Positions 33,563 through 41,670 of a stretch of 64,000 bases of DNA are shown here, piece by piece (the stretch's first letter is position 1; every line of letters begins with the position of its first letter). The DNA is from Onstottus_A sp036505875 (GTDB taxonomy: Bacteria; Acidobacteriota; Blastocatellia; UBA7656). The notes beneath the pieces were generated by a model, which was given only the letters and a program-made list of their open reading frames with translations, made no database searches and had not been told where the DNA came from. A program made the translations under genes and the position numbers. The stretch spans positions 14,874 to 78,873 of the forward strand of contig DASXSR010000324.1 of the NCBI GenBank assembly GCA_036505875.1, given 5' to 3'.

Positions 33563-34306
33563 TTATCGACTCCTCGCTCGCTTTACTTTCCGACCAACGA
33601 AAGCGATACATCCCTCCGGCAATACTTGCTCTCCATACGCGTGAAGCGTTCGCACCTGAAAACCTGACTCGCGTAACTCCCTCGCCACCTCACCGCGATT
33701 GTAAAGCTGAAGCTGATGAAGCTCCTCGTCTCGCCGATAGAGGTTTCCGATCTTACGAAAAGTTATGATCCGACGAGTCAGCCTGTTGGCAGCCTCGTCT
33801 TCTTCCACTTCGACAATAACCGCCCAGTCAAGTCCTGCTCGATGCTTCTGGCGCGGGCCTTTCCCACGTCCAGGCTCGGCAATGTCGAATACAAACACAC
33901 CGCCTGGTTTCAGAGCCGAATAAACGCGACGAAAGAGGTTACGAAGCTGATCGATGCTATTGATCTCGTCGAACAGGTAGTTCAGGCACTCGCCGAGCGA
34001 CGTGACTGCATCGCAGACAGGAACTTCAACCTTGAGCAAAGATCCTACTCGGAACTCTGCTTTTGGCGCACGCTTGCGAGCGATCTCAATCATTGCCGGA
34101 GAAAGATCAATTCCGAGGACGTCGTAGCCGGCGCGCGAGAGCTCGCTTGCCCAGATTCCACTCCCGCAGCCCAGATCAACCACCAGACCGCTTGCTATGC
34201 CGGAGTTGTGAAGAATCTGGAGCAGGCCCGGCGCAGAGTTCTTGGCGAAGTCGCCAAATCCAACATCGTGAATGTAGGCGAGATCGCTGCTGTACGCTTC
34301 AACCAT
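33563..34306 (-). CDS. Class I SAM-dependent methyltransferase
   Basis: 247 residues. Motif I is VVDLGCGSGIWASELSRAGYDVLGIDLSPAMI, motif II the FRVGSLLKVEVP / DAVTSLGECLNYL region, and motif III ALKPGGVFVFDI. The C-terminal part (RRDEELHQLQLYNRGEVARELRESGF) is like that of small-molecule methyltransferases. Substrate unknown. The ATG has only a weak GAAAG upstream. A small unknown gene follows at its 3' side. Confidence 0.88.
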   Translation of the reverse strand: MVEAYSSDLAYIHDVGFGDFAKNSAPGLLQILHNSGIASGLVVDLGCGSGIWASELSRAGYDVLGIDLSPAMIEIARKRAPKAEFRVGSLLKVEVPVCDAVTSLGECLNYLFDEINSIDQLRNLFRRVYSALKPGGVFVFDIAEPGRGKGPRQKHRAGLDWAVIVEVEEDEAANRLTRRIITFRKIGNLYRRDEELHQLQLYNRGEVARELRESGFQVRTLHAYGEQVLPEGCIAFVGRKVKRARSR

Positions 34307-34712
34307 TCTTTCAAAGTTGCATCGTTGGTGGTGGTCAGACCGGCTGCCTACTGAACGTCAACACTGCCTTCACGAAGTATTCTGTCAGGCGGCGGTGTTC
34401 GCTGACTTCACACTTGCGCGAGACGACGATGCAGACCGAGTACTGCGCAACACATCATGGTGCAGCGAATACTAGCGCTGGCGAAAGTCGTCTTGCAACC
34501 GAATGGATTCGCGAAAGACCCGCGATCAAAGCGCAAGCGTGTTGCGACGCGCTGCAAACTTACGGTTTTCGCAACTGGACTAGTCTCGCCGGTGCTGCGA
34601 TGAAAAATGATCAGGCCCAAATGGAAAACAGAAATCCTCTCTGATATACTCAACTCGATTTGAACGCAAAACCCCGTTTCGACCGTAGCCATGCGTCTGT
34701 GAAGGAGTTGCC
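34307..34712. other. Divergent spacer with no gene
   Basis: These 406 bases lie between the methyltransferase gene (leftward) and the HtrA gene (rightward). Open frames of 60-190 residues exist but are uncoupled from any ribosome binding site and read as shadows. A likely promoter for the HtrA gene lies near 34645. Confidence 0.5.
34642..34650 (+). promoter_or_regulatory. Putative extended -10 promoter of the HtrA gene
   Basis: TGATATACT contains an extended -10 (TGA then TATACT). The -35 region 17 bases upstream is TGGAAA, a weak match. The start codon is 63 bases downstream. Confidence 0.4.
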
Positions 34713-36227
34713 ATGTACGAAAGAAGCGAACCCGCCGCACGCCAGCCTGAAAGTTATCCAACGTCACGACCTATCCGATTGATTATCACACTGATCGCAA
34801 TCACTTGTCTTTCAATCGGTATCGCCGTAGGTGCAATGGTCCAGGAGATCGCGCGTGCCCGATCGGAAGACAACCGATTGACGATCAGCAGCACGGTTGC
34901 GACGCCTGACGCGTTGTCGGCGACCTTCGCGCGCGTGTCGCGAGACGTCGAACCTTGCGTCGCCCACATAAAAGTATTCGAGAGTGAAGTGTACGCCCGC
35001 GAAGGCGCAGGTTCGGGCGTAATCGTTAACTCGGCTGGTTTCATCTTGACTAACGCGCATGTCGTCAGGCGCGCTAATAAGATCAGGGTCAAACTGTCAG
35101 ACGGGACCGAAACCGACGCGAAGGTAATCGGCGTCGACACCCAGACAGACTTAGCTGTGATTAAGATCGCAGTCAGTAAACCGCTCCCAGTCGCGAGAAT
35201 GGGCGATTCGGACAAGCTCAGCGTCGGCGATTGGGTGCTCGCCATTGGTTCGCCTTTCGGGCTCGAGCAAACTGTGACTGCTGGAATCATCAGCGCCAAA
35301 GATCGCGTGACCGGCAATGATGCGACGCCGTTCCAGCAATTTCTTCAGACGGACGCCGCCATCAACCCCGGTAACTCCGGAGGTCCGCTGGTTAGCCTAG
35401 CTGGCGAAGTGATAGGCATTAACACACAGATCGCGACCAACACCGGAGCTTACAACGGAATCGGGTTCGCGCTTCCGTCTTCGACTGCCGTGGAGATTTA
35501 CAATCAGCTCGCGACCGATGGTCGAGTGCGTCGCGGGTTCCTGGGCATCGCTCCGCAAGAAATAACACCGCAGATCACCCGTTTGAATAACATCCCGAGC
35601 GGCCAGGGCGTCGTTGTGAAAGACCTAACGAGTGAAACGAGCCCGGCTGCACGAGCGGGCTTGCAAAGCGGCGACGTGATCACAACAGTCAACGGACAAA
35701 AAGTGGCGACCACGCGTGAGCTCATACGGCGGATCGCTGCCCTTCCGGTTGGCAGTGTGGCCGACATTGAATACGTGAGGGCAGGCCAGCGGCACATCGC
35801 GAAGGTGAAGCTCGAAGAGAGAAACGATTCGACAGAGGACCCGCTGAACGTTCGCCCGATACCGTTGCCTCGGAGTCCGCGACGAGCGCCGGAGAATGAT
35901 GACGGAACGCAGCGCAAGAGCAAATCAATTTCAGGTCTTGGGGCCAATGTGAAAACGCTGACGCCGGAACTCGCTCGAACTCAGGGGCTGGAAGGCGCGC
36001 GAGGCGCGTTCGTTTTCAGCGTAGAGCCCGGAAGCCTCGCCGACGAAAACAATCTCACGGCGGATGATCTCATCGTCGAGGCTAACAACAGACCGATCGC
36101 CAGCCAGGAAGATTTTTTGCGCTTCACCCAAGAGCTCAACAGCGGCAACGATGTGGTCTTAAAGGTGTTGCGAAAGGAGCGCGGTCCGCTGCGACGCGCG
36201 TGGATCATTTCGTTCACGATGCCGTAA
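34713..36227 (+). CDS. HtrA/DegP-family serine protease with two PDZ domains
   Basis: 504 residues. A membrane anchor lies at about 21-41, then the trypsin-like domain: NAHVV with His116, TDLAVI with Asp146, and NPGNSGGP with Ser222 of the catalytic triad. PDZ1 covers about 290-375 and PDZ2 about 410-500, joined by a Pro/Arg/Asp-rich linker. HtrA proteases degrade or refold damaged envelope proteins in the periplasm. GAAGGAG precedes the ATG. A second, smaller HtrA is encoded at 41.7 kb. The TAA stop is two bases before a heptad repeat. Confidence 0.93.
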   Translation: MYERSEPAARQPESYPTSRPIRLIITLIAITCLSIGIAVGAMVQEIARARSEDNRLTISSTVATPDALSATFARVSRDVEPCVAHIKVFESEVYAREGAGSGVIVNSAGFILTNAHVVRRANKIRVKLSDGTETDAKVIGVDTQTDLAVIKIAVSKPLPVARMGDSDKLSVGDWVLAIGSPFGLEQTVTAGIISAKDRVTGNDATPFQQFLQTDAAINPGNSGGPLVSLAGEVIGINTQIATNTGAYNGIGFALPSSTAVEIYNQLATDGRVRRGFLGIAPQEITPQITRLNNIPSGQGVVVKDLTSETSPAARAGLQSGDVITTVNGQKVATTRELIRRIAALPVGSVADIEYVRAGQRHIAKVKLEERNDSTEDPLNVRPIPLPRSPRRAPENDDGTQRKSKSISGLGANVKTLTPELARTQGLEGARGAFVFSVEPGSLADENNLTADDLIVEANNRPIASQEDFLRFTQELNSGNDVVLKVLRKERGPLRRAWIISFTMP

Positions 36228-36229
36228 GA

Positions 36230-36299
36230 GTGATGCGCGATCCGTAGTTCGTGAAGCAGTTCTTCGTTCGCGAATCACGCATCACGATTCACGCATCAT
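36230..36299. repeat. Heptad hairpin repeat, GTGATNC family (copy 4)
   Basis: Left units GTGATGC, GCGATCC, GTAGTTC, GTGAAGC; right units CGCGAAT, CACGCAT, CACGATT, CACGCAT. It begins two bases after the HtrA stop codon and is the only feature in the first part of the spacer before the carD promoter. Confidence 0.75.
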
Positions 36300-36316
36300 T
36301 CTTTTACGAACTTCGC

Positions 36317-36346
36317 TTGACCCTCTCGGATCGACTGCTGTAAACT
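36317..36346 (+). promoter_or_regulatory. Sigma-70-type promoter of carD
   Basis: TTGACC (-35) and TAAACT (-10) are separated by 18 bases. The predicted start is near 36353, leaving a leader of about 200 bases before the carD GTG, which contains a short GATCGATT-type palindrome near 36385. Confidence 0.55.
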
Positions 36347-36549
36347 CCGAGTGGTTAGATCAGTAAAATGGGTGGGTCAAGATCGATTCAAAGATCGATC
36401 TTGCTCCAAAGGTTCAGGCAACTCCTCCGACGAGTTCAGTTCGCGGCTCGTTGTCAATAACAGAGTATTGATTATGTCAATGGGTAGTTCACCCCTGGAG
36501 CCCTCACTTCGAGGCGTATTTCCGTTCCAATGGTTACAAGGAGGTATCT

Positions 36550-37104
36550 GTGAGCTTCAAAATAGGCGAGAAGGTTGTGTATCCCAATCACGGTATTGGT
36601 GTAATCGAGAACATTACCCATACCGAGGTCGAGGGTCGCAGGAACAGCTTTTATCTGCTCAGGCTGAGGGGCACTGAATCGACCGTAATGGTTCCGATCG
36701 CCAACGCTCTGGAAATAGGCCTGAGGTCGCCAATCAACAACAGCCAGTGCGACAGGCTGTTGAAAGCGCTCTCGGCGGACTTTACAAACCCCCCTATCGA
36801 TTGGAAGGACCGCTACAAAGAATTCCAGGAGAGGATGAAGAGCGGGGACGTCTTTCACGTCGCGGAAGTATTGAAGAATCTCACTTATCTGTCCACGAGC
36901 AAGCCGCTTTCGTTCCGCGAGAAGCGGATGCTCGAACGCGCGAGATACTTGGTGATCAGCGAGCTTTCCATCGTGTGCCGCAAGTCGGAGTGCGTGGTTG
37001 AGCCGCTGGTGGACCAGGCGTTGCGCCAGTCTTGCTCGAAGCATACGCGCGCAGTGCCGGCGAGGCCATTCTCCAGGTCATCGCGGGCGGCAACCGCGCA
37101 TTGA
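36550..37104 (+). CDS. carD: CarD-family transcription regulator
   Basis: 184 residues. The RNA polymerase-interacting domain (about 1-65) starts with FKIGEKVVYPNHGIGVIENI; the helical DNA-binding part contains WKDRYKEFQERMKSGDVFHVAEVLKNLTYLSTSKPLSFREKRML, the most conserved stretch. CarD binds the beta subunit and stabilises open promoters. A GTG start follows an AAGGAGG site. The last 25 residues (SCSKHTRAVPARPFSRSSRAA) do not look like a CarD end: from about 37020 the -1 frame gives VLLEAYARSAGEAILQVIAGG, which continues naturally, so a one-base frameshift, real or from assembly, is likely. The gene is preceded by a good promoter and followed by a strong hairpin. Confidence 0.9.
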   Translation: MSFKIGEKVVYPNHGIGVIENITHTEVEGRRNSFYLLRLRGTESTVMVPIANALEIGLRSPINNSQCDRLLKALSADFTNPPIDWKDRYKEFQERMKSGDVFHVAEVLKNLTYLSTSKPLSFREKRMLERARYLVISELSIVCRKSECVVEPLVDQALRQSCSKHTRAVPARPFSRSSRAATAH

Positions 37105-37122
37105 GTCAGCGCTAGATCTTTT

Positions 37123-37148
37123 GGATGGGAGTAGGCCCACTCCCATCC
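37123..37148. terminator. Strong hairpin after carD
   Basis: GGATGGGAGT and ACTCCCATCC form a perfect 10-bp stem around AGGCCC, 19 bases after the carD stop. No T-run follows (GAAATCAAATC), so termination would not be of the simple intrinsic type. Confidence 0.5.
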
Positions 37149-37280
37149 GAAATCAAATCAAATCATTTGCTCCGAACGCGATCCCTTTGCCGCGCAGGGT
37201 GACTTGTGTGTGCCTTATTATTCCCACAAGTCCCAAACATCTAATGGCGGCGAAGCGGCCCACGTGTTGACGTTAATCCG

Positions 37281-37310
37281 TTGACTTTTCAACTCGAGTC
37301 GCCCTAGAAT
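37281..37310 (+). promoter_or_regulatory. Sigma-70-type promoter of the oxoguanine glycosylase gene
   Basis: TTGACT (-35) and TAGAAT (-10) are spaced by 18 bases, with the start codon 35 bases beyond the -10 box. It is one of the best promoter matches in the window. Confidence 0.6.
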
Positions 37311-37345
37311 TCTCGCGTCTGCACAGCGCCGAAGGTGCAACCCAC

Positions 37346-37987
37346 TTGACGTTGGAAGAGCTTAAGCGAATCCATTTCGATAAGCGCCGCGAAATAAGAA
37401 AAAGGTTGGCTGAGTTCAGGAAGGTGGGGCAGACGCGCTCCGCTGAGCGCTTCTTTGAAGAACTGACTTTTTGCATCTTTACCGCCGGCGCCAGCGCGCG
37501 AATGGGGCTGCGCTCTTTGGAAGGCGTTCGACCGGTTTTGATGAGCGGCTCGAAGCCGGATATTCAACTTGCGCTCGCCGGGCGGCACAGATTCCCAAAC
37601 AGTCGCGCAGGTTACGTCTTTGAGACTCGCGAGTACTTGCGCCAAGGGTGTAATCTTGAACTGCCCGACGCGCTTCGCAGTTTGAAGGACCCGGACGAGC
37701 GCCGCGACTTTCTGGCCGCCAACCGAGACGTGCGGGGCATCGGTTACAAAGAAGCGAGTCACTTCTTGCGGAACGTCGGCTACTTTGGATACGCGATACT
37801 TGACAAACACGTGCTGTCGCGGCTGGCGGAGTTTGAGGTTATCGAAGCGCCCAAGCCTCCTTCGACGAGGACCGGCTATCTGGCAATCGAAGAAAAGGTG
37901 AAGCGCTTCGCCCAGTCCGTCGGGATCGACTTCGACGAACTCGACCTGCTGTTGTGGTATACGAAGACCGGAGAGATCTTAAAGTGA
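37346..37987 (+). CDS. 8-oxoguanine DNA glycosylase, archaeal OGG2 type
   Basis: 213 residues, starting at TTG with GAAGG 11 bases before it. The HhH-GPD core reads DVRGIGYKEASHFLRNVGYFGYAILDKHVLSRL: the helix-hairpin-helix with the catalytic Lys in the KEASHFLRN segment and the Asp of LDKH. This matches the OGG2 family of N-glycosylase/DNA lyases, first known from archaea, which remove 8-oxoguanine and cut the DNA. MutM, with the same role, is also in this window. The GTG start of the next gene overlaps the stop codon (GTGA). It has its own promoter at 37281. Confidence 0.9.
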   Translation: MTLEELKRIHFDKRREIRKRLAEFRKVGQTRSAERFFEELTFCIFTAGASARMGLRSLEGVRPVLMSGSKPDIQLALAGRHRFPNSRAGYVFETREYLRQGCNLELPDALRSLKDPDERRDFLAANRDVRGIGYKEASHFLRNVGYFGYAILDKHVLSRLAEFEVIEAPKPPSTRTGYLAIEEKVKRFAQSVGIDFDELDLLLWYTKTGEILK

Positions 37988-39549
37988 CGGCTTGCAGTTG
38001 TCTGTTGGTCATCGTGCTCGCCCTCTCGGCGCTGGTTGCCGCGCCTGTCCGCGCAACGATTCCGCAACAACAGTTCAAAGAATACACTGACAAAGTGAAC
38101 CGCGATGCAAGGAAGGCAATGCGAAGCGGCAGATACGATGACGCGTTGAAGATCTACAGCCTTTTGATCAATGCCGATCCGCGAGACATTCAAGCTCGGC
38201 TGGGCGCCAGCTTCGCCTACCTGAAGAACGCGAACTATCTTCTATCCTTTGAGCAGGCTAGTGAGGCTGTCAGCCTCGACAACAACAACGCGCGCGCGCA
38301 CGCGCTTGCGGGGATCTCATTGCTGAGGTCGGGCTTCATCAGAGCGGCGGTGGGCGAGCTTCAGCAAGCCATCACGCTAGACCCGAAAGGAGCTCTCGCC
38401 TACGGCGGCGCTGCAGAGATCGACTATTACGAGGGCCGAACGAAAGAGTCACGCGAGAAGGCCTACTACGCGCACCGGCTGGATCCGGATGAGCCGGATT
38501 ACCTGGTGACCTACGCGCGATCTTCGTCAAGACTTGAAGACTTCAAGGAGGCGGCCGACGCCTACCAAATGTTCCTTGAGGTTGCGCCGCTTACCGACAC
38601 CGAGCGCCGTGACCGAATCCGCGGGTTGATCCAATTCTACCGTCAACTGGCGGGACTCCAGGTCCATCAAATATCCGGCGCGCTCATTACGGAAGTTGCT
38701 TTTCAACTGGGCGCCGATCGAAGACCTTACGTCCACTTGAAGCTCAATGGTCGCGACGCGACGTTTGTGATAGACACAGGATCGGGGTTCACGGTCATCT
38801 CGAAAGACGCGGCAAAGCGGTTCGGGGTCTCCGACATTGCCCGCGGCGGAAAGTCTCAGGGAATCGGCGGAACAGGCAAGTTTCAAATCGTCTATGGTTT
38901 GATCAAGTCGATTCAAATCGGTCAAGCAAGAGTGAAAATGGTCCCCTGTTTTATTCGTCCGTTTCACAGCACTAAAGATCGACCTCCCGAGGAACGGGCC
39001 GACGGATTCGTCGGACTGTCCATCCTGTCGCATTTTCTGACTGAGTTGGATTACAAAGCGCTGCGAATGCGCCTGGATCGCAGCGATAGCCGCTCGTTGC
39101 CGGTTGCAGGGTCGCCAGGCGCCACTTTGGTTCCGTTTCGTACCACGCAGAACGGGCTGATCAGCGTCGAAGCCGAGATCGACGGGAACCACAACGTCAA
39201 TACTATTATCGACTCGGGCGCGAGCTCAACAGTGATCTCGGTAGCAGCAGTCGAGAGACTGAAATTACACGACCAGATAATCAAGGGCCAGACGGCGAGC
39301 GTCATCGGCGCGGCCGGAGTGACCGACAATGTTCAGATGTTGTTCATTCGCAAGTGCCGCGTAGCCGACCAATTTCAGAGCAACCTGAGGGCGCTGGTGT
39401 TGGATTTCGGCGCGATCAACGAGACCTCTGGCTTCGAGCAGAGCGGAATACTCGGCGGGGACTTCTTGCGGCACTTCAAACTGACAATCGATTTCAACCG
39501 CGCGCAACTTGCGCTCCAACCATATGCCCTTGATGTGACCAAACAGTAG
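37984..39549 (+). CDS. Secreted TPR protein with two retropepsin-like aspartyl protease domains
   Basis: 521 residues from GTG at 37984, overlapping the previous stop, with GGAGAG upstream. Residues 1-25 form a signal peptide. A TPR region (about 35-200) carries YDDALKIYSLLINADPRDIQARLGASFAYL-type units. Two aspartyl protease-like halves follow: one around LKLNGRDATFVIDTGSGFTVIS with DTG and one around NVNTIIDSGASSTVISVAAVERL with DSG, each followed by a G-L-x-x-L or I-L-G-G-D block. Both halves sit on one chain, so the protein may form an active site without dimerising. Such periplasmic proteins are known from several bacteria, but function is unclear. Confidence 0.85.
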   Translation: MTACSCLLVIVLALSALVAAPVRATIPQQQFKEYTDKVNRDARKAMRSGRYDDALKIYSLLINADPRDIQARLGASFAYLKNANYLLSFEQASEAVSLDNNNARAHALAGISLLRSGFIRAAVGELQQAITLDPKGALAYGGAAEIDYYEGRTKESREKAYYAHRLDPDEPDYLVTYARSSSRLEDFKEAADAYQMFLEVAPLTDTERRDRIRGLIQFYRQLAGLQVHQISGALITEVAFQLGADRRPYVHLKLNGRDATFVIDTGSGFTVISKDAAKRFGVSDIARGGKSQGIGGTGKFQIVYGLIKSIQIGQARVKMVPCFIRPFHSTKDRPPEERADGFVGLSILSHFLTELDYKALRMRLDRSDSRSLPVAGSPGATLVPFRTTQNGLISVEAEIDGNHNVNTIIDSGASSTVISVAAVERLKLHDQIIKGQTASVIGAAGVTDNVQMLFIRKCRVADQFQSNLRALVLDFGAINETSGFEQSGILGGDFLRHFKLTIDFNRAQLALQPYALDVTKQ

Positions 39550-39788
39550 CAGCGCCACGGCACGGAAAACCAGCTTCGAGTGACGGTGCAAGGAGAGAGG
39601 GAAATCATGTTGGCAGGCGAGTGACGAGCGGCAAAAGTCACAATATCAAGCCTGACACGTCCGCTCGCTGTCTCCCGTGTGTGCTGATCAAGACGCTCGA
39701 TGACCGCGCGGCTTCGGTGCGGGACTCTGCAGCAAACTCCTCAGGGTAACGCGACAGGTCCAGCTTCTCTTCATCTCGGAACATTTAT

Positions 39789-40073
39789 CTAGTTGGCTTT
39801 AGCCGCATTATCCGGGCTAAGCTGTTCAGTTCCAGAGTGGACTATCTCAATTGGCAAATCGCAATCCAAGGTGGCCAGCGCTCTCCGCACAGCCTCATCG
39901 TCATTGTGCGTGGCGGTAGCAACGAGGTCCACTCTTATTCGAGGCGGGACCCCTAAACGGGTGTACACACGCCGCACACTGGGCATATGCGCCAATCGTC
40001 GAGCGACTTGATCTTGGACTTCACGCAGGTTCATTTGATGAAGCTTCAAAGTATCGAATTCCTTAAAGATCAT
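39789..40073 (-). CDS. Small alpha-beta protein paired with a trypsin-like protease
   Basis: 94 residues. Predicted strands and helices alternate: LREVQDQVARRLAHMPSVRRVYTRLG, then PPRIRVDLVATATHNDDEAVRRALATL and LPIEIVHSG. The spacing is that of a ferredoxin-like or similar two-layer fold. The ATG overlaps the stop of the upstream protease gene (ATGA), so the two are translated together. I recognise no family. It may be a partner or inhibitor of the protease. Confidence 0.6.
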   Translation of the reverse strand: MIFKEFDTLKLHQMNLREVQDQVARRLAHMPSVRRVYTRLGVPPRIRVDLVATATHNDDEAVRRALATLDCDLPIEIVHSGTEQLSPDNAAKAN

Positions 40074-40852
40074 AACAGCGCAAGGTGATAGACGTCCATG
40101 ACTTGTGATATTGGGCAGGCATAAGAGACTTTAGCAGTCTTCCGCGTTCCGCCGATTTTTCGAGTGATCTCGCCGCTGGCGACGTGGAGTCCAAAGATGG
40201 TACGGTCACCTTCTTGGTAAATCGCGCTTCCCGAATCACCGGGTTTAGCGAACGGTCGACGACCGTCTGACCATTCAATTTCAATCATGTTATCGAACCG
40301 GTGGTTCCCGGCTCCAGGAATCTCAATAGTGACGTCATTTATGCCGACCGAAACATTCTCGGCGGGTTCGCTCGTGTAGCCAGTGGTCCTTCCAATTTTG
40401 GCGATGCGTTGGTCGAGCTTAAGATCGAACGGATCGACAATGGATTCAAACGCCTGGCCGGCATCGGGCGCGCCGCTTTCAGGCGAGATCACATTCTCGT
40501 TAATATCGACTTCGTCCTCCAGAATGCAGTAGGCGGCGTCTATGTAGTTCGAGCCGATTCGAGTAAGTGCTCTGAAATTTGCAAGCCTTCCAATCCGATT
40601 TTGGGTATCGGCTGCCAAGTCGGGCGGGCCCGGCTGGTAAATCCATTGTCCCGCATTGGCCTCATTTACCAAGGCAAGCACATGATTGCAGGATACGGCG
40701 GCGACGCCGTTGGCAGCGCTGGCGAATAGCCCGATAGTTCCCGGCCCGCCGTCGAGATGTCCTATGGAATACCCGATTGAAAGCGGGCGGAGATGTTTGG
40801 TCCCGAAACTGCCGCGGGATCCGGTTTCGGCTACAGCCTTTTGAGAGGGCAC
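40070..40852 (-). CDS. Trypsin-like serine protease, Nal1-like type
   Basis: About 260 residues from GTG at 40852. The pieces fit a chymotrypsin-type fold: SCNHVLAL with the His, NYIDAAYCIL with the Asp, GRTTGYTSEPAENVSVGIND, and PGDSGSAIY with the Ser. The GRTTG and PGDSGS spacing resembles bacterial relatives of the plant protein Nal1. A frame continues to 41014 but that would overlap the divergent PIN gene; a TTG at 40927 is another option. No signal peptide is visible, so it is cytosolic. It is translated with the small partner that overlaps its stop. Confidence 0.78.
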   Translation of the reverse strand: MPSQKAVAETGSRGSFGTKHLRPLSIGYSIGHLDGGPGTIGLFASAANGVAAVSCNHVLALVNEANAGQWIYQPGPPDLAADTQNRIGRLANFRALTRIGSNYIDAAYCILEDEVDINENVISPESGAPDAGQAFESIVDPFDLKLDQRIAKIGRTTGYTSEPAENVSVGINDVTIEIPGAGNHRFDNMIEIEWSDGRRPFAKPGDSGSAIYQEGDRTIFGLHVASGEITRKIGGTRKTAKVSYACPISQVMDVYHLALL

Positions 40853-40908
40853 CGTTAGTTCAGAGGATTCGGCGGATTTGACTGATTGCTCTCTTCCCCC
40901 AACCTCTG

Positions 40909-40917
40909 TGGTAGAAT
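40909..40917 (+). promoter_or_regulatory. Putative extended -10 box for the PIN gene
   Basis: TGGTAGAAT has the TGN extension and TAGAAT. The ATG is 15 bases further, so the leader would be very short. A TTGACT upstream is 28 bases away, too far to serve as -35. Confidence 0.3.
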
Positions 40918-40931
40918 TAGTCGGCAAGTTG

Positions 40932-41396
40932 ATGAAAAAGAGTCTGTACCTAGAGACTTCGGTGATCGGCGCGTATCTTGACAACGGCGAGCCGTTCCGC
41001 CGCGACCTGACCATACGCTGGTGGGAGCATGAACTCGCTGACTATTCGCCTTACATTTCACCGTTGGTTGTCCGAGAACTCGAGCGCACCGAGGAGCCAC
41101 GCCGGTCTGCGTATCTGAATCTAGTCCGAGATGTGCCGAAGTTCGAGATCAGCGAGGAAGCGGCTATTCTTGCCGACGGATACGTGTCGCGCGGGATATT
41201 TCATCGCAAGTACGTGGCAGACGCGCTGCACGTGGCAATCGCCTCGGTTAATAAGGCTGATCTGCTGGTCACGTGGGATTTCGGATACATCGCGAATGTG
41301 CACCGGCAAGCGCGGGTGCAGTTATTCAACACGATTGCAGGGTTTTTCGTACCGATGATTGTTACGCCCGAGTTTTTGATTAACGCGGAATTCTGA
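40932..41396 (+). CDS. PIN-domain protein, probable toxin
   Basis: 154 residues from the ATG at 40932. The N-terminal strand with YLETSVIGAYLDN carries the first acidic residue of the PIN nuclease site, and the core has KYVADALHVAIASVNKADLLVTWDFGYI with the later acidic and Asp residues. PIN proteins are Mg-dependent RNases, many of them type II toxins. The next gene encodes a small protein with an antitoxin-like N terminus. A longer frame from 40878 would overlap the divergent protease region. Only a weak ribosome binding site is visible. Confidence 0.85.
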   Translation: MKKSLYLETSVIGAYLDNGEPFRRDLTIRWWEHELADYSPYISPLVVRELERTEEPRRSAYLNLVRDVPKFEISEEAAILADGYVSRGIFHRKYVADALHVAIASVNKADLLVTWDFGYIANVHRQARVQLFNTIAGFFVPMIVTPEFLINAEF

Positions 41397-41402
41397 GGGT
41401 TC

Positions 41403-41443
41403 GCGATGCGTGATCCTGAAAGGAGTCACGCATCACGAATCAC
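41403..41443. repeat. Short heptad hairpin, GTGATNC family (copy 5)
   Basis: GCGATGC, GTGATCC on the left and CACGCAT, CACGAAT on the right around CTGAAAGGAGT. It lies between the PIN gene stop and the small antitoxin-like gene. Confidence 0.75.
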
Positions 41444-41454
41444 TCTTTACTTTT

Positions 41455-41670
41455 ATGTATCGGAAGCCGAGATTTCTGGAAGAGCTGCACGCCATTCGCG
41501 AAGAAATGTCTCGCGAGTGCGACTACGACGTTGACCTGTTCGCCGAGATGGTTCGCTCCGGCCAACGCCCGCGATTCGGAGCCGCCAGAAACGTTCGCAG
41601 CGTTCGTGCGCGAGCGTCGCTCGCGCACAGCCAGGACGCAAACACAAGATCAGGACAAGGGAATGATTAA
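41455..41670 (+). CDS. Small antitoxin-like protein paired with the PIN gene
   Basis: 71 residues starting MYRKPRFLEELHAIREEMSR. The N-terminal helix resembles small antitoxins that sit next to PIN genes in many bacteria (pattern K/DP-EE-IR-IREE). The C-terminal half (RSGQRPRFGAARNVRSVRARA) is Arg-rich and less typical, and its end overlaps the HtrA start by eight bases. An alternative frame through the same bases reads EPPETFAAFVRERRSRT, so a frameshift near 41575 is possible. Together with the PIN gene this is a likely toxin-antitoxin pair. Confidence 0.55.
   Translation: MYRKPRFLEELHAIREEMSRECDYDVDLFAEMVRSGQRPRFGAARNVRSVRARASLAHSQDANTRSGQGND

Noticed and set aside
34063..34644. 193-residue forward frame across the spacer before the HtrA gene
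   Set aside because: It starts inside the methyltransferase gene on the other strand and is Arg/Ser/Cys-rich without a ribosome binding site.
39638..39784. 48-residue open frame on the minus strand just after the small protease partner gene
   Set aside because: It starts four bases after that gene, but has no ribosome binding site, no recognisable sequence and an end that drifts to low complexity. Possible but not supported.
40878..40917. TTGACT and TAGAAT as a promoter pair for the PIN gene
   Set aside because: The spacing is 28 bases, too long for a sigma-70 promoter; only the extended -10 alone was kept.
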